45,713 nucleotides of DNA from positions 1-45,713 of the forward strand of contig JAGHZR010000032.1 of NCBI GenBank assembly GCA_017745295.1. The letters run 5' to 3'. Below, piece after piece: positions 7,936 through 16,686 of this stretch (positions are counted from its first letter, which is position 1; each line of letters opens with the position of its first letter). The stretch is from Novosphingobium sp. (GTDB lineage: Bacteria > Pseudomonadota > Alphaproteobacteria > Sphingomonadales > Sphingomonadaceae). The position numbers and the translations under genes are program-made. The notes below the pieces were generated by a model. The model was not told where the DNA came from. It made no database searches and saw nothing but the letters and a program-made list of their open reading frames with translations.

Positions 7936-8215
7936 ACCGGCGACGCGCGGCCCGCTCCGGCGGGTCGCCCGCCCGGGCAATGATCTGTGCCGATTGGGGA
8001 GCAAGGACGATGTTGGAACGTGTTTCGAGGGTGCCGTCCGGACGCGCCTCGGCGACCCGTCTGCGGGGGCTGGTGGCCTGCGCGAAGGAGCGGCACACGC
8101 CGTCCGGCACGGGTATCCCGGACGGGGCCGGGGTCCGGCGGACCACCTGCAGGATCTGCGGCTGTGCGCTGGTCAGGTCCGGCGTGTCGCGGTGGTATCG
8201 CTCGGGACTGATGGG

Positions 8216-9079
8216 ATGAGCAGATACACGCTCCTCTGTGCCGCGGGCCTTTTCGGCATCGGCTGTCCCGGTGCGGTGCTGGCCGAAACGAAGGCGGATG
8301 ACGGACAGAACGCGCCCGTCAGCATGCACGACCGCGTGACGGCGGGCGTGGGCCTGGCCAGCGTGCCCAGCTACATCGGCTCCGACCAGAACGTGATCGT
8401 GCCGATGGCGGCGGCGCAGGGGCCGGTCGCCGGTCTGGGCTTCGAGCTTGAGGGCACTTCGCTCTCGCTCGATTTCGTGCCGCATGGCGATGCCAGGGGC
8501 TTCAAGATTCAGGCAGGCCCGGTCGCATCGCTGCGGCTGGACCGCACGACGAAGATCCGCGATCGCGCCGTCCGGGCGCTCGGTGAACTGTCCACGGCGG
8601 TCGAACTCGGCGGCTGGGTCGGCGTGCAGAAGACGGGGGTGCTGACCAGCCCTTACGACACCCTGTCCGCCAGCCTGTCTTACCAGCACGACGTGGCCGG
8701 AGCGCATCGCAGCTATATCGTCTCGCCGGAGATCGATTACGACACCCCGCTGTCGCACCGCCTCTATGCCTCGCTGTCCGTTTCGGCGGATTACGTGGGC
8801 GGCCGCTTCGGCGCCTATTACTACGATATCGATGCAGGCGGCAGCCGGGCGAGCGGCTTGCCGATCTATTCCGGCGCCGACAAGGCGGGCTGGAAGGACT
8901 GGAATGCCAACCTCATGGTGGCCCGTTCGATCACCGGCGACCTCACCCACGGCATGAAAGTCTTTGCCAGTGCCGGTTACGGACGGCTGCTGGGGCGCTA
9001 TGCCCGCTCCCCCGTGGTCGCGATTGCCGGACGCCGGGGCCAGCCCAGCTTCGCCATCGGGCTGGGGTACACGTTTTGA
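8216..9079 (+). CDS. MipA/OmpV family outer-membrane protein
   Basis: 287 residues from the ATG at 8216 (MSRYTLLCAAGLFGIG), which gives a normal signal peptide ending at VLAET; upstream in-frame starts encode Arg/Gly-rich sequence. The mature protein has the MipA/OmpV pattern: DRVTAGVGLASVPSYIGSD, repeated amphipathic strands, LYASLSVSADYVGG, and a C-terminal aromatic residue (LGYTF). The family forms small outer-membrane barrels; MipA of E. coli links MltA and PBP1B, others are osmotic or antibiotic-responsive porins. It is the first gene of an operon that continues with VirJ-like, DUF2147 and MprF genes, so a cell-envelope role fits. The next gene overlaps its stop codon. Confidence 0.85.
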   Translation: MSRYTLLCAAGLFGIGCPGAVLAETKADDGQNAPVSMHDRVTAGVGLASVPSYIGSDQNVIVPMAAAQGPVAGLGFELEGTSLSLDFVPHGDARGFKIQAGPVASLRLDRTTKIRDRAVRALGELSTAVELGGWVGVQKTGVLTSPYDTLSASLSYQHDVAGAHRSYIVSPEIDYDTPLSHRLYASLSVSADYVGGRFGAYYYDIDAGGSRASGLPIYSGADKAGWKDWNANLMVARSITGDLTHGMKVFASAGYGRLLGRYARSPVVAIAGRRGQPSFAIGLGYTF

Positions 9080-9852
9080 GACGGCGCTGGATCATCCCGG
9101 CAGCGATCTTGCTGCTGCTGCCGCTTCTCGGCGTGACCGGATACTGGGCCTGGCTCGGCTATTTCAGTTCCGATCCCTTCGTAGCAGTGCCCGCGACGCG
9201 CGCGCCGATCCCTGCCCGCAAGGGCGTGGTGGCGGTCATTCTCTCGGGCGACATGGGCTTCAGGATCGGCATGGGGCCAAAAATCGCAGCCCGGTTGGCG
9301 CAGGACGGCATTCCGGTCGTCGGCGTCAATTCGCTGACCTATTTTCGGCAGAAGCGAACCCCACGCGAAGCCGCCGCGCTGATCGAGGACGCCATGCGGC
9401 GCGCTCTGGCGATGGCGCCGGGAGGTCCGGAGCGGCGCGTTGCCCTGATCGGCCAGTCGTTCGGCGCCGACATGGTCAATGTCGGTTCCGCGAAACTGGC
9501 GCCGGAGTGGCGCGACCGGGTGCTGGCGACCGAACTGGTCGTTCCCACGGACACGATCAACTTCCGCGCTTCGCCTGCGGAACTGCTGAACTGGACGCCG
9601 CCGGACGCTTCGGCGCTGCCTTCGGGACGGACGCTCGGCTGGGTCCCGACGGTCTGCATCTATGGCCGGGCGGAGACCGAGAGCCTGTGCCCGCACCTCC
9701 ATCAGGCAGGCGTGCAACTCGTGCCGCTGCCGGGCGGCCATTTTCTGAACAAGAACGTGAATGCGGTCCACGCCGCGCTGCTGAAGGGCATCGACGAAGC
9801 CCTTGCCGCATCGCGCCGCACGACGACCGCGCATCGGGAGATCGCACGATGA
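9076..9852 (+). CDS. VirJ/AcvB-like hydrolase, likely aminoacyl-phosphatidylglycerol hydrolase
   Basis: 258 residues with one N-terminal membrane anchor (IIPAAILLLLPLLGVTGYWAW) and a periplasmic alpha/beta-hydrolase domain of the VirJ type. The family motif near residues 55-62 reads ILSGDMGF (usually SGDGGW). The nucleophile elbow is GQSFGADM with Ser128, and a late His lies in PLPGGHFLNKN. Agrobacterium AcvB, of the same family, is known to hydrolyse lysyl-phosphatidylglycerol. The mprF gene two positions downstream makes that substrate likely here. Unlike two-domain AcvB, this is the short VirJ-like form. The only available start is TTG at 9076, overlapping the TGA of the preceding gene; CTGGGG upstream may act as its ribosome-binding site. 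The stop overlaps the next ATG. Confidence 0.82.
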   Translation: MRRRWIIPAAILLLLPLLGVTGYWAWLGYFSSDPFVAVPATRAPIPARKGVVAVILSGDMGFRIGMGPKIAARLAQDGIPVVGVNSLTYFRQKRTPREAAALIEDAMRRALAMAPGGPERRVALIGQSFGADMVNVGSAKLAPEWRDRVLATELVVPTDTINFRASPAELLNWTPPDASALPSGRTLGWVPTVCIYGRAETESLCPHLHQAGVQLVPLPGGHFLNKNVNAVHAALLKGIDEALAASRRTTTAHREIAR

Positions 9853-10283
9853 AACCTGCCGCTTCCCTTCTTTTCGCTGCCCTGGCGCTGGTCATGGCCA
9901 GCGCATCGCCCGTGGCGCAGGCCCAGACGGTTACCGCCGCGCCTCCTGCCGGCGAACTTTCCGGTACCTGGGTCAATCCCCGAGGCAGCGTGAAAGTGAA
10001 GACCGGCGAATGCGGGACCGACGTGTGCGGCTGGATCGTCTGGGCCAATGACCAGGCGATGTCGGACGCGCGCGAGGCCGGGGTCGACAAGCTGGTCGGG
10101 ACGATGCTGCTGAAGGACTATCGCACGGTCAGCCCCGACCACTGGGAAGGGCACGTCTACGTCCCCGACATGGGCGGCACCTATTTCTCGCGCATGGAGC
10201 GGCTCGATCCCGAGCATCTCAAGATCAGCGGATGCGTGCTGGGCGGCTGGATCTGCAAGTCGCAAGTCTGGCTGAAGGACTGA
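9849..10283 (+). CDS. DUF2147 family secreted protein
   Basis: 144 residues. The signal peptide ends at VAQAQ near residue 26. The mature protein is one DUF2147 domain: GTWVNPRG, VKVKTGECGTDVCGWIVWAND, VGTMLLKDY, WEGHVYVPDMGGTYFSRM, and LKISGCVLGGWICKSQVW. The cysteine pairs are typical of the family. Such lipocalin-like exported proteins are common near envelope genes, but their function is not established. The ATG overlaps the VirJ stop by 4 bp (ATGA) and mprF starts 5 bp after its stop, so it is translated as part of the lipid-modification operon. A role in handling the modified lipid is an inference from context. Confidence 0.88.
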   Translation: MKPAASLLFAALALVMASASPVAQAQTVTAAPPAGELSGTWVNPRGSVKVKTGECGTDVCGWIVWANDQAMSDAREAGVDKLVGTMLLKDYRTVSPDHWEGHVYVPDMGGTYFSRMERLDPEHLKISGCVLGGWICKSQVWLKD

Positions 10284-10288
10284 CGCCG

Positions 10289-12880
10289 ATGCCGCTTCCC
10301 TCCTGGATCCGGACGGCGGCTTCGCTCGCCGCGCGCCATCGCATGGCGCTCGGCGTGGCCGGTGTGCTGCTTCTGGCCCTCTTGGGGCTGGGGGCGCTGC
10401 GGACCCTGCTGCACAGCATCAGGGCCGCCGATATCCGTCATGCCTTCGATGCCATCGCGGTCTGGCGGATCGCTGCGGCGCTCGCGCTGACCGGCGTGAG
10501 CTACACGGTCCTCACCTTCTACGACGTCTTCGCCCTGCGTGCGATCGGCCGCCCGCTGCCGTACCGGACTGCCGCGCTGGCTTCGTTCACGAGCTATTCG
10601 CTCAGCAACAATCTCGGCCTGTCGGTCCTGACCGGCGGTTCGGCGCGCTATTACGTCTATAGCGCTTCGGGGCTGACGGCGGGAGAAGTCGCGCGGGTCG
10701 TGGTGATCGCCGGGCTGACCTTCTGGTCCGGCATCGTCGCCTTGGCCGGGGCCGCGCTTGCTTTCCATCCGGTGGACATGCCGGGGGTGTGGTCGCTGCC
10801 GCGCTGGCTCCAGACGTGCGCGGGCGTCGCGATCCTGATCCTGCTCGTCACCAGCCTTGCCGCCACCCGGCAGATGCGCAAGCACGGCTGGGATCTCTGG
10901 GGCCTGCCGAAGCCCGAGCCGCGCACCGTGATGACGCAAGTCCTGCTGGCGGCGGCGGACCTCTCGGCGGCCTGCGGGGCGCTGTTCGTCCTCGTGCCCG
11001 ATCTCGGTCCGGCGATGTTTCCGGCGCTGCTGCTGGCCTATATCGTCGCGATCGTCGCGACGCTGATAAGCCATGTTCCGGGCGGGCTGGGCGTGTTCGA
11101 GGCGGTGGTCATCGCGCTCATGCCGGACATGCAGCGGGCCGATCTCGTCGCGGCGCTGCTGGCCTATCGGGCGATCTACTACCTCCTGCCGCTGATCCTG
11201 GCGGCACTGGTGCTGCTGGTTTCGGCTCGCCGCCGCTGGGGCGTGCCGGTTGCGGGAGCGGTCAATGCCGCACAAGGCCTGCTGCGCCAGATCGCGCCGC
11301 CGCTGCTCTCGGCGCTGTGCTTCTGTGGCGGCGCGATCCTGCTGATTTCCGGCTCGGTCCCTCCGGCAGCGACGCGGCTGCACGCCTTGCGCCACATCCT
11401 GCCGCTGCCTTTCGTCGAAGCCTCGCATATCGCCGCCAGCCTCGCCGGAACCGGATTGCTGCTGCTGGCGCCGGGCCTCTATCGGCGGCTCGACGGCGCT
11501 TTCGTCGCGGCGCGGGCGCTGCTGGTCGCGGGCGCCGTCTTCGCGCTCGTCAAGGGGCTGGATGTCGAGCAGGCGGTGATCCTGCTGGCGATCGCCGCGA
11601 TCCTTCAGGGCGCGCGCCGGGCCTTCTATCGGCGCACCGCGCTGGCGGCGGGGTTCTCGGCGCAGTGGGTCGCCGCCATCGCCGTGGTCGCGGCGGTCAT
11701 GCTCTGGGCGGGCTTCTTCTCGTACCGCCATGTTCCCTATAGCAACACCCTCTGGTGGCAATTCGCCTGGCGGGGCGAGGCTTCGCGGTTCCTGCGCGCG
11801 AGCTTTGCCGTAACCGTGCTGCTGGGCGTGGTCCTGCTGGCGCGCCTGTTGCGGCCTGTGGGACCGGTGGACCGGGCCGAGGGCATGCAGGACCGGGACA
11901 TCCGCGTGCTCGCCGGGGCGGTGCGAACCGATGCGATGCTGATGCTCACCGGCGACAAGCGGCTGCTGCGATCGGAAAGCGGGGAGGCGCTGCTGATGTA
12001 CCAGGTGCAGGGCCGCAGCTGGATCGTCATGGGCGATCCGGTCGGCCCGGTCGAGGAATGGAGCGCCCTGCTCTGGCGCATCCGCGAACTGGCGGACGCG
12101 CAGCAGGGGCGGCTCCTGCTCTATCAGCTGAGCGCGAGCGCCCTGCCGATCGCGATCGATCTGGGATTGCAGCTCATCAAGTACGGCGAGGAAGCCCGCG
12201 TCAGCCTTCCGGCCTTCTCGCTCGACGGACCGGGCGCGAAGTCCCTGCGCGCGGCGGCGCGCAAGGCGGAGAGGCAGGGCGTCACCTTCGAGGTCGTGCC
12301 CGCCGCGCAACTGGGGCCGCTGCTGCCCGACTTGCGCAGGGTCTCGGACGCCTGGCTCGCGATGAAGGGCGGGCACGAGAAGTCCTTCAGCATTGGCCGC
12401 TTCGATCCCGGCTACATAGCCCGCTTCGACTGCGCGGTGGTGCGCTGCCATGGCCAGATCGTGGCCTTCGCCAATATCTGGAAGACCGCAACGCGCGAGG
12501 AGCTTTCGGTGGACCTGATGCGCCATGTCGAGACGATGCCGAACGGGACGATGGACTACCTGTTCATCGAACTGATCCGCTGGGGACAGGCGCAGGGCTA
12601 CCGCTGGTTCACGTTGGGGCTGGCGCCGCTGTCCGGCATCGAGGCCCGCCCGCTCGCGCCGCTATGGGCGCGGGCGGCGGGGTTTCTCTATCGCCACGGC
12701 GATGCGTTCTACCGTTTCGAGGGGCTGCGGGCCTACAAGCAGAAGTTCTCGCCGGAATGGGAACCGCGCTACATTGCCGCCGGCGGCGGCCTCGGGTTTG
12801 CGCGGTCCTTGCTGGATCTGCAGACTTTGGTCGGCGGCGGCCGGGCCAGTGCCGCCAATCGCTTTGTGGGGTTCACATGA
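10289..12880 (+). CDS. mprF: bifunctional lysylphosphatidylglycerol synthase/flippase MprF
   Basis: 863 residues, the usual MprF length. The N-terminal part (to about residue 500) carries many hydrophobic helices with flippase features such as YSLSNNLGLSVLTGGSARYYVY and ISHVPGGLGVFEAVV. The C-terminal domain (about 530-840) is the LPG synthase/DUF2156 fold: LTGDKRLLRSESGEALLMYQV, WIVMGDPVG, SLRAAARKAERQG, GGHEKSFSIGRFD, and a final YKQKFSPEWEPRYIA. It transfers an amino acid, typically lysine, from aminoacyl-tRNA to phosphatidylglycerol and moves the product across the inner membrane. That lowers surface charge and raises tolerance to cationic peptides and acid. The start at 10289 sits 5 bp after the DUF2147 stop. 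The amino acid used is not certain from sequence. Confidence 0.94.
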   Translation: MPLPSWIRTAASLAARHRMALGVAGVLLLALLGLGALRTLLHSIRAADIRHAFDAIAVWRIAAALALTGVSYTVLTFYDVFALRAIGRPLPYRTAALASFTSYSLSNNLGLSVLTGGSARYYVYSASGLTAGEVARVVVIAGLTFWSGIVALAGAALAFHPVDMPGVWSLPRWLQTCAGVAILILLVTSLAATRQMRKHGWDLWGLPKPEPRTVMTQVLLAAADLSAACGALFVLVPDLGPAMFPALLLAYIVAIVATLISHVPGGLGVFEAVVIALMPDMQRADLVAALLAYRAIYYLLPLILAALVLLVSARRRWGVPVAGAVNAAQGLLRQIAPPLLSALCFCGGAILLISGSVPPAATRLHALRHILPLPFVEASHIAASLAGTGLLLLAPGLYRRLDGAFVAARALLVAGAVFALVKGLDVEQAVILLAIAAILQGARRAFYRRTALAAGFSAQWVAAIAVVAAVMLWAGFFSYRHVPYSNTLWWQFAWRGEASRFLRASFAVTVLLGVVLLARLLRPVGPVDRAEGMQDRDIRVLAGAVRTDAMLMLTGDKRLLRSESGEALLMYQVQGRSWIVMGDPVGPVEEWSALLWRIRELADAQQGRLLLYQLSASALPIAIDLGLQLIKYGEEARVSLPAFSLDGPGAKSLRAAARKAERQGVTFEVVPAAQLGPLLPDLRRVSDAWLAMKGGHEKSFSIGRFDPGYIARFDCAVVRCHGQIVAFANIWKTATREELSVDLMRHVETMPNGTMDYLFIELIRWGQAQGYRWFTLGLAPLSGIEARPLAPLWARAAGFLYRHGDAFYRFEGLRAYKQKFSPEWEPRYIAAGGGLGFARSLLDLQTLVGGGRASAANRFVGFT

Positions 12881-12896
12881 AGGGTTCGTAACCGGA

Positions 12897-12916
12897 CTGT
12901 GGCCTGGCAGCCACAG
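12897..12916 (+). terminator. hairpin after mprF
   Basis: CTGTGGC (12897-12903) pairs with GCCACAG (12910-12916) around a 6-base loop, 16 bp after the mprF stop. No real T-tract follows directly, although AATTTT comes 9 bases later. Weak terminator candidate. Confidence 0.4.
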
Positions 12917-12940
12917 GTTAGCGAATTTTCGGCGCAATAT

Positions 12941-12955
12941 TGCGAATAATTCCTA
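12941..12955. promoter_or_regulatory. candidate Fur-type operator
   Basis: TGCGAATAATTCCTA matches TGCGAATnATTCGCA at about 11 of 14 informative positions, with a perfect left half-site. It lies 52 bp before the start of the siderophore receptor at 13008, in a short AT-rich stretch. It supports iron regulation of that receptor. Confidence 0.45.
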
Positions 12956-13007
12956 ATAGCGTTAACGGCGGCGCAATCCGATCCGAGATTGCAAAAAAGG
13001 AATTCCG

Positions 13008-15134
13008 ATGGCCTCAGCTCGCGCGCTTGCCCTGTGTGGCGCGGCGATTTTCGCCGTTTCGATGATGACTGCCGCCCGCGCGGAGGAAGCGCGCCCCGAT
13101 GCCGCCGACAATGCCGGTGGCGAAGCCGACAGCATCGTCGTTACCGCGCCCACGGCCGGCACGAAGACCGAAACGCCGATCGTCCAGATCCCGCAGCCGC
13201 TCACCATCATCACGGCGGACGAGTACCTGTCGCAAGGTGCCATCAGCATCAGCGATACGGTCAAGTATGCGGCAGGCGTCCTGGCCAGCCCTTACGGCCG
13301 CGATACCCGCGTGGACGGGTTCAACGTTCGCGGCATCGACGCGCTCCAGTTCCGCGACGGCATGCGCGATATCTTCTCCTATTACGCCAGCATCACGTCC
13401 GACCCCTACAATTTCTCCCGCGTGGAAATCGTGCGCGGTCCGGCGTCGGTGCTGTTCGGACAGGGCTCGATCGGCGGCCTCGTCAATCTCGTGACGAAGA
13501 CCCCGGAGTTCAAAACCGGCGGTGAATTCAATGTCGTCTACGGCAGCTACGACCGCAAGGAAGCCATGGGCGACGTCAACGTCGCGCTGGCGGACAATCT
13601 GGCGATCCGCGCGGTGGCCCGCGTCCGCGATGCCGATACCTATGTCGATCACGTTCCCGACGACCGCGTGATGTTCGCGCCGTCGATCCGCTGGCAGCCG
13701 ACGCCGGATACGGACATCGTGCTGACCGGTCTCTATCAGGAAGACGATACCGGCTCGACCTCGCAGTTCCTGCCGATCGTCGGCACCTTCCTGCCCAACC
13801 CCGGCAATCCCGGCGGCCGTCTCGATCCTTATACTTTCGTCGGCAAGCCGGGCTGGGACCGTTATGAAGGGCGCTCGCTCCAGGGCGGCGGCTCGGTCGT
13901 CCACAAATTCTCGGACAATGTTCGCCTCAGCGTCAAGGCCCGCTACATCGACAGCGACCTCGACTACAACTATCATGGCGTGAACAGTTATCTCAGCCCG
14001 CTGAATCCTTACGGCCCGGATGGCCGCACCGTGAGCATGTCCTCCTCTGCCAGCCAGGCGCGGATGAACGTCTTCTCGACCGACAACAATCTCCAGTTCA
14101 CCTTCAACACCGGCCCGAACATCGAGCACAAGCTGCTGGTCGGCATCGACTATAGCTGGAACAAGGTCGGCAAGCGTTCGGCCCGCGGCGCGGGCCAGCT
14201 GGTCGATCTCTACGACATCGATCGCGACGCGCTGGACGAACCCGTTGCCACTGGCCCCTATGCCTATGAATCGCAGAAGCAGCTCGGCGTCTACGTTCAG
14301 GACCAGATCCGCTTCTACGACCGCGTCTCGGTCGTGCTGGGCGCACGCCGCGACCGGGTGACGACTTCGTCCGGATCGAAGGACAAGGCCACGACCTTCC
14401 GCGCGGGCATCATCGGCGAACTCGGCTGGGGCTTCTCGCCCTTCTTCAGCTACACCGAGAGCTTCCTGCCGATTGCCGGTTCGGTCCAGGGACCGGGCGG
14501 CGTCGTCATCTCGCCCTATCGCCCATCGACGGGCACGCAGTATGAAGTCGGTATGAAGTGGCAGCCGGAGCCCAACACGCTCGTCACCGTCACTGCATTC
14601 AAGATCAAGGAGCAGAACCGCGTCCTCTATCTTGCCGACAACGCGACCACCCAGTCGGGCGTGCTGAACACCAAGGGCATCGAGGTCGAGGCCAGTCATA
14701 CCCTGCCGGGCAATTTCGAACTGCTCGTCAACTATGGCTACAACAAGCTGAAGTCCGAAGTGAATTCCAGCCTCGATTACATGCCGCGTCACACGGCCTC
14801 GGCCTGGACCACCAAGACCTTCGGCGTTTCCGAAGGAGCGCAGTTGCGTCTTGGCGGAGGCGTGGTCTACACCGGCAAGAGCATTTCGACCGGGCTGATG
14901 GATCCATATGGAATCAACCCCACGACTATTCCTGCGGGAAGCCTCTATTCTGTCGTCACGCCCTCGCGCACCACGGTCGATGCGCTGGCGGAAATCACGC
15001 GGGACAACTGGCGCTTCTCGATCAACGCGACGAACCTGCTGAACAAGAAGCAATTTGCTTCCTGCCTTGCCCGCGGCGACTGCTTCGTTGCCGCCCCGCG
15101 CAATGTCATGGGAACGATCGGCTATCGTTTCTGA
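13008..15134 (+). CDS. TonB-dependent siderophore receptor (FhuA-like)
   Basis: 708 residues. The signal peptide ends at ARAEE near residue 26. The TonB-box region DSIVVTAPTAG is followed by the plug (about 55-165) with IPQPLTIITADEYL, DTVKYAAGVLASPYG, DGFNVRGID, DGMRDIFSYY and RVEIVRGPASVLFGQGSIGGLVN. The barrel ends with a Cys pair and VAAPRNVMGTIGYRF, the FhuA/ferrichrome-type C-terminus. The ATG follows AAAAGG. A Fur-like box lies about 52 bp upstream. It imports a ferric siderophore, probably of hydroxamate type by similarity, using TonB energy. An MHS-type inner-membrane transporter follows after a hairpin. The receptor call is firm; the ligand is inferred. Confidence 0.93.
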   Translation: MASARALALCGAAIFAVSMMTAARAEEARPDAADNAGGEADSIVVTAPTAGTKTETPIVQIPQPLTIITADEYLSQGAISISDTVKYAAGVLASPYGRDTRVDGFNVRGIDALQFRDGMRDIFSYYASITSDPYNFSRVEIVRGPASVLFGQGSIGGLVNLVTKTPEFKTGGEFNVVYGSYDRKEAMGDVNVALADNLAIRAVARVRDADTYVDHVPDDRVMFAPSIRWQPTPDTDIVLTGLYQEDDTGSTSQFLPIVGTFLPNPGNPGGRLDPYTFVGKPGWDRYEGRSLQGGGSVVHKFSDNVRLSVKARYIDSDLDYNYHGVNSYLSPLNPYGPDGRTVSMSSSASQARMNVFSTDNNLQFTFNTGPNIEHKLLVGIDYSWNKVGKRSARGAGQLVDLYDIDRDALDEPVATGPYAYESQKQLGVYVQDQIRFYDRVSVVLGARRDRVTTSSGSKDKATTFRAGIIGELGWGFSPFFSYTESFLPIAGSVQGPGGVVISPYRPSTGTQYEVGMKWQPEPNTLVTVTAFKIKEQNRVLYLADNATTQSGVLNTKGIEVEASHTLPGNFELLVNYGYNKLKSEVNSSLDYMPRHTASAWTTKTFGVSEGAQLRLGGGVVYTGKSISTGLMDPYGINPTTIPAGSLYSVVTPSRTTVDALAEITRDNWRFSINATNLLNKKQFASCLARGDCFVAAPRNVMGTIGYRF

Positions 15135-15180
15135 GCGGTGCGATGGCAGCAACCGCTGCCGGGATAGTCGAATAAAGCCG

Positions 15181-15211
15181 GGGGGCGGGATCTTTTCGAG
15201 GTCTCGCCCCC
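15181..15211 (+). terminator. hairpin after the 13008 receptor
   Basis: GGGGGCGGGA (15181-15190) pairs with TCTCGCCCCC (15202-15211) with one wobble around an 11-base loop, 47 bp after the receptor stop. No T-run follows. It probably separates the receptor from the transporter gene at least partly. Confidence 0.45.
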
Positions 15212-15355
15212 TGCGCATTCCTGGCGCAGGGGTTGACCTTTCGTTTCGCCTGCGGCGGCCGGACGCGCGGCATCTCCTTCGCAGTTTGCCAAGCCCGGCC
15301 GGGCCGGTATCATGCGGTTCATGTTGCTGGTAAATCGTGCGGGCCGCAGGGGCCG

Positions 15356-16648
15356 ATGAAGGCAGACGCCGACTTATCCGGCGGTCCGTTCGGGCAGAAG
15401 ACGCTGTCGAGGCGCTCGATGGCGGTCGCGGCGTTCTCGACGATCGTCGAGTGGTATGATTTCACCCTCTACCTCTATCTTGCGACTGTCCTGTCGCGGG
15501 TGTTCTTCGGCGGGGGCGAGGGGTCTCTGGCCACCGTGCTCGGCGGTTTTGCCGTTGCCTACCTGATGCGGCCGCTGGGGGCGGCGGTTTTCGGGCATGT
15601 CGGGGATCGCCATGGGCGGCGGCGGATGATGCTGCTGTCGATGGCGCTCATGACGGCGGCGATGCTCGCGACGGCGATGATGCCGACTTACGCGGTGATC
15701 GGTCCGGCGGCGGGGTGGCTCCTGCTGCTCCTGCGCTGCGTCATGGCCTTCTCGGTGGGCGGCGAATATACCGGCGTGGTCGCCTATCTGATGGAAGGCG
15801 CGCATCGTAAACGGCGCGGACTCGTGACCTCGTCCGCCGCCGCCGCGAGCGAGCTCGGCGGGTTGCTAGCGGCAGGGGTTTCGGCGCTGACGGTCAACGC
15901 GCTGGCGCCTGACGCGCTCGACGCGTGGGGGTGGCGCATTCCGTTCCTGTTCGGGGCGGCGCTGGCGGGCATGGTGCTACTGGCCCGCGCCACTCTGGAG
16001 GAATCGCCCGAGTTCGAGCGGCAGGTGCTCCGCCGCAGCGTGCCCGAGCGGCCCTTGCAGCAGGTGCTCAGGAACCACCGCGCAGCGATCGGGCGCGGCT
16101 TCGCGATATCCGCGCTCGGATCGATCACCTACTACGTCGGCATCACGTATGTCCCCGCCTTCGTCACGGCATCGGGCGTCATGATCGAGAGCGAGGCGCT
16201 CTGGCTCTCCACGGCGGCGGCGTTCATGGTCATCTTCGTCACGCCTTTTGTCGGCGCCTTGTCCGACCGTATCGGCCGTCGTCCGGTTCTGCTCTGCGTC
16301 AGCGCACTGGCGGTACTGGTGCCCGCCGCCTCCTTCGCGGCGATGGGCGAGGGGTCTTACGGCGCCGCGCTGATCGGCGCGCTCCTGCTGGCCTCGCTGG
16401 GCGGCGCGGTGAGTGCCGTCGGCGCCGTGGCGACTGCCGAGCAGTTCCCCGGCGAAGGCCGTCTGACCGGTCTCGCGCTGGGAGCGACGGCGGCGACGGC
16501 GGTGTTCGGCGGCCTTGCTCCGTTCGTGGCGCAACTGCTGGTCGAGGGAACCGGCTGGCGGGCCGTGCCGGGCGTGATGATCGCCGTGGTGGCGGCCTGC
16601 GTACTGCCCGTTTTCGTGAAAACCCCGGAGACCCGGCCGACTGGCTGA
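15356..16648 (+). CDS. MFS transporter, metabolite:H+ symporter (MHS) type
   Basis: 430 residues, 12 predicted membrane segments, inner membrane. The MHS signatures are clear: STIVEWYDFTLYLYLATVLSRVFF in helix 1, YLMRPLGAAVFGHVGDRHGRRRMM in loop 2-3, MMPTYAVIGPAAGWLLLLLRCVMAFSVGGEYTG in helices 4-5, and a second GALSDRIGRRPVL loop in the C-terminal half. Family members import organic acids, proline or betaine with protons. The ATG at 15356 was chosen over upstream starts because it places the family N-terminus correctly and follows GCAGGGG. It lies downstream of a siderophore receptor, so a role in siderophore or siderophore-precursor transport is possible, but standard metabolite uptake is equally likely. 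Confidence 0.85.
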   Translation: MKADADLSGGPFGQKTLSRRSMAVAAFSTIVEWYDFTLYLYLATVLSRVFFGGGEGSLATVLGGFAVAYLMRPLGAAVFGHVGDRHGRRRMMLLSMALMTAAMLATAMMPTYAVIGPAAGWLLLLLRCVMAFSVGGEYTGVVAYLMEGAHRKRRGLVTSSAAAASELGGLLAAGVSALTVNALAPDALDAWGWRIPFLFGAALAGMVLLARATLEESPEFERQVLRRSVPERPLQQVLRNHRAAIGRGFAISALGSITYYVGITYVPAFVTASGVMIESEALWLSTAAAFMVIFVTPFVGALSDRIGRRPVLLCVSALAVLVPAASFAAMGEGSYGAALIGALLLASLGGAVSAVGAVATAEQFPGEGRLTGLALGATAATAVFGGLAPFVAQLLVEGTGWRAVPGVMIAVVAACVLPVFVKTPETRPTG

Positions 16649-16686
16649 GGGCTGAACGACGAACTGCCCTCTCCGCTCGACAAGGG

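Noticed and set aside
7980..8219. 79-codon open frame just before the MipA/OmpV gene, ending in an ATGA overlap with its start
   Set aside because: The overlap is tempting, but the sequence is Arg/Gly-rich, has no good ribosome-binding site and no family features. The 7936-8215 gap is better left as leader with no gene.
10181..12526. 781-codon open frame antisense to mprF
   Set aside because: Gln/Arg-rich sequence without motifs, opposite a well-supported gene.
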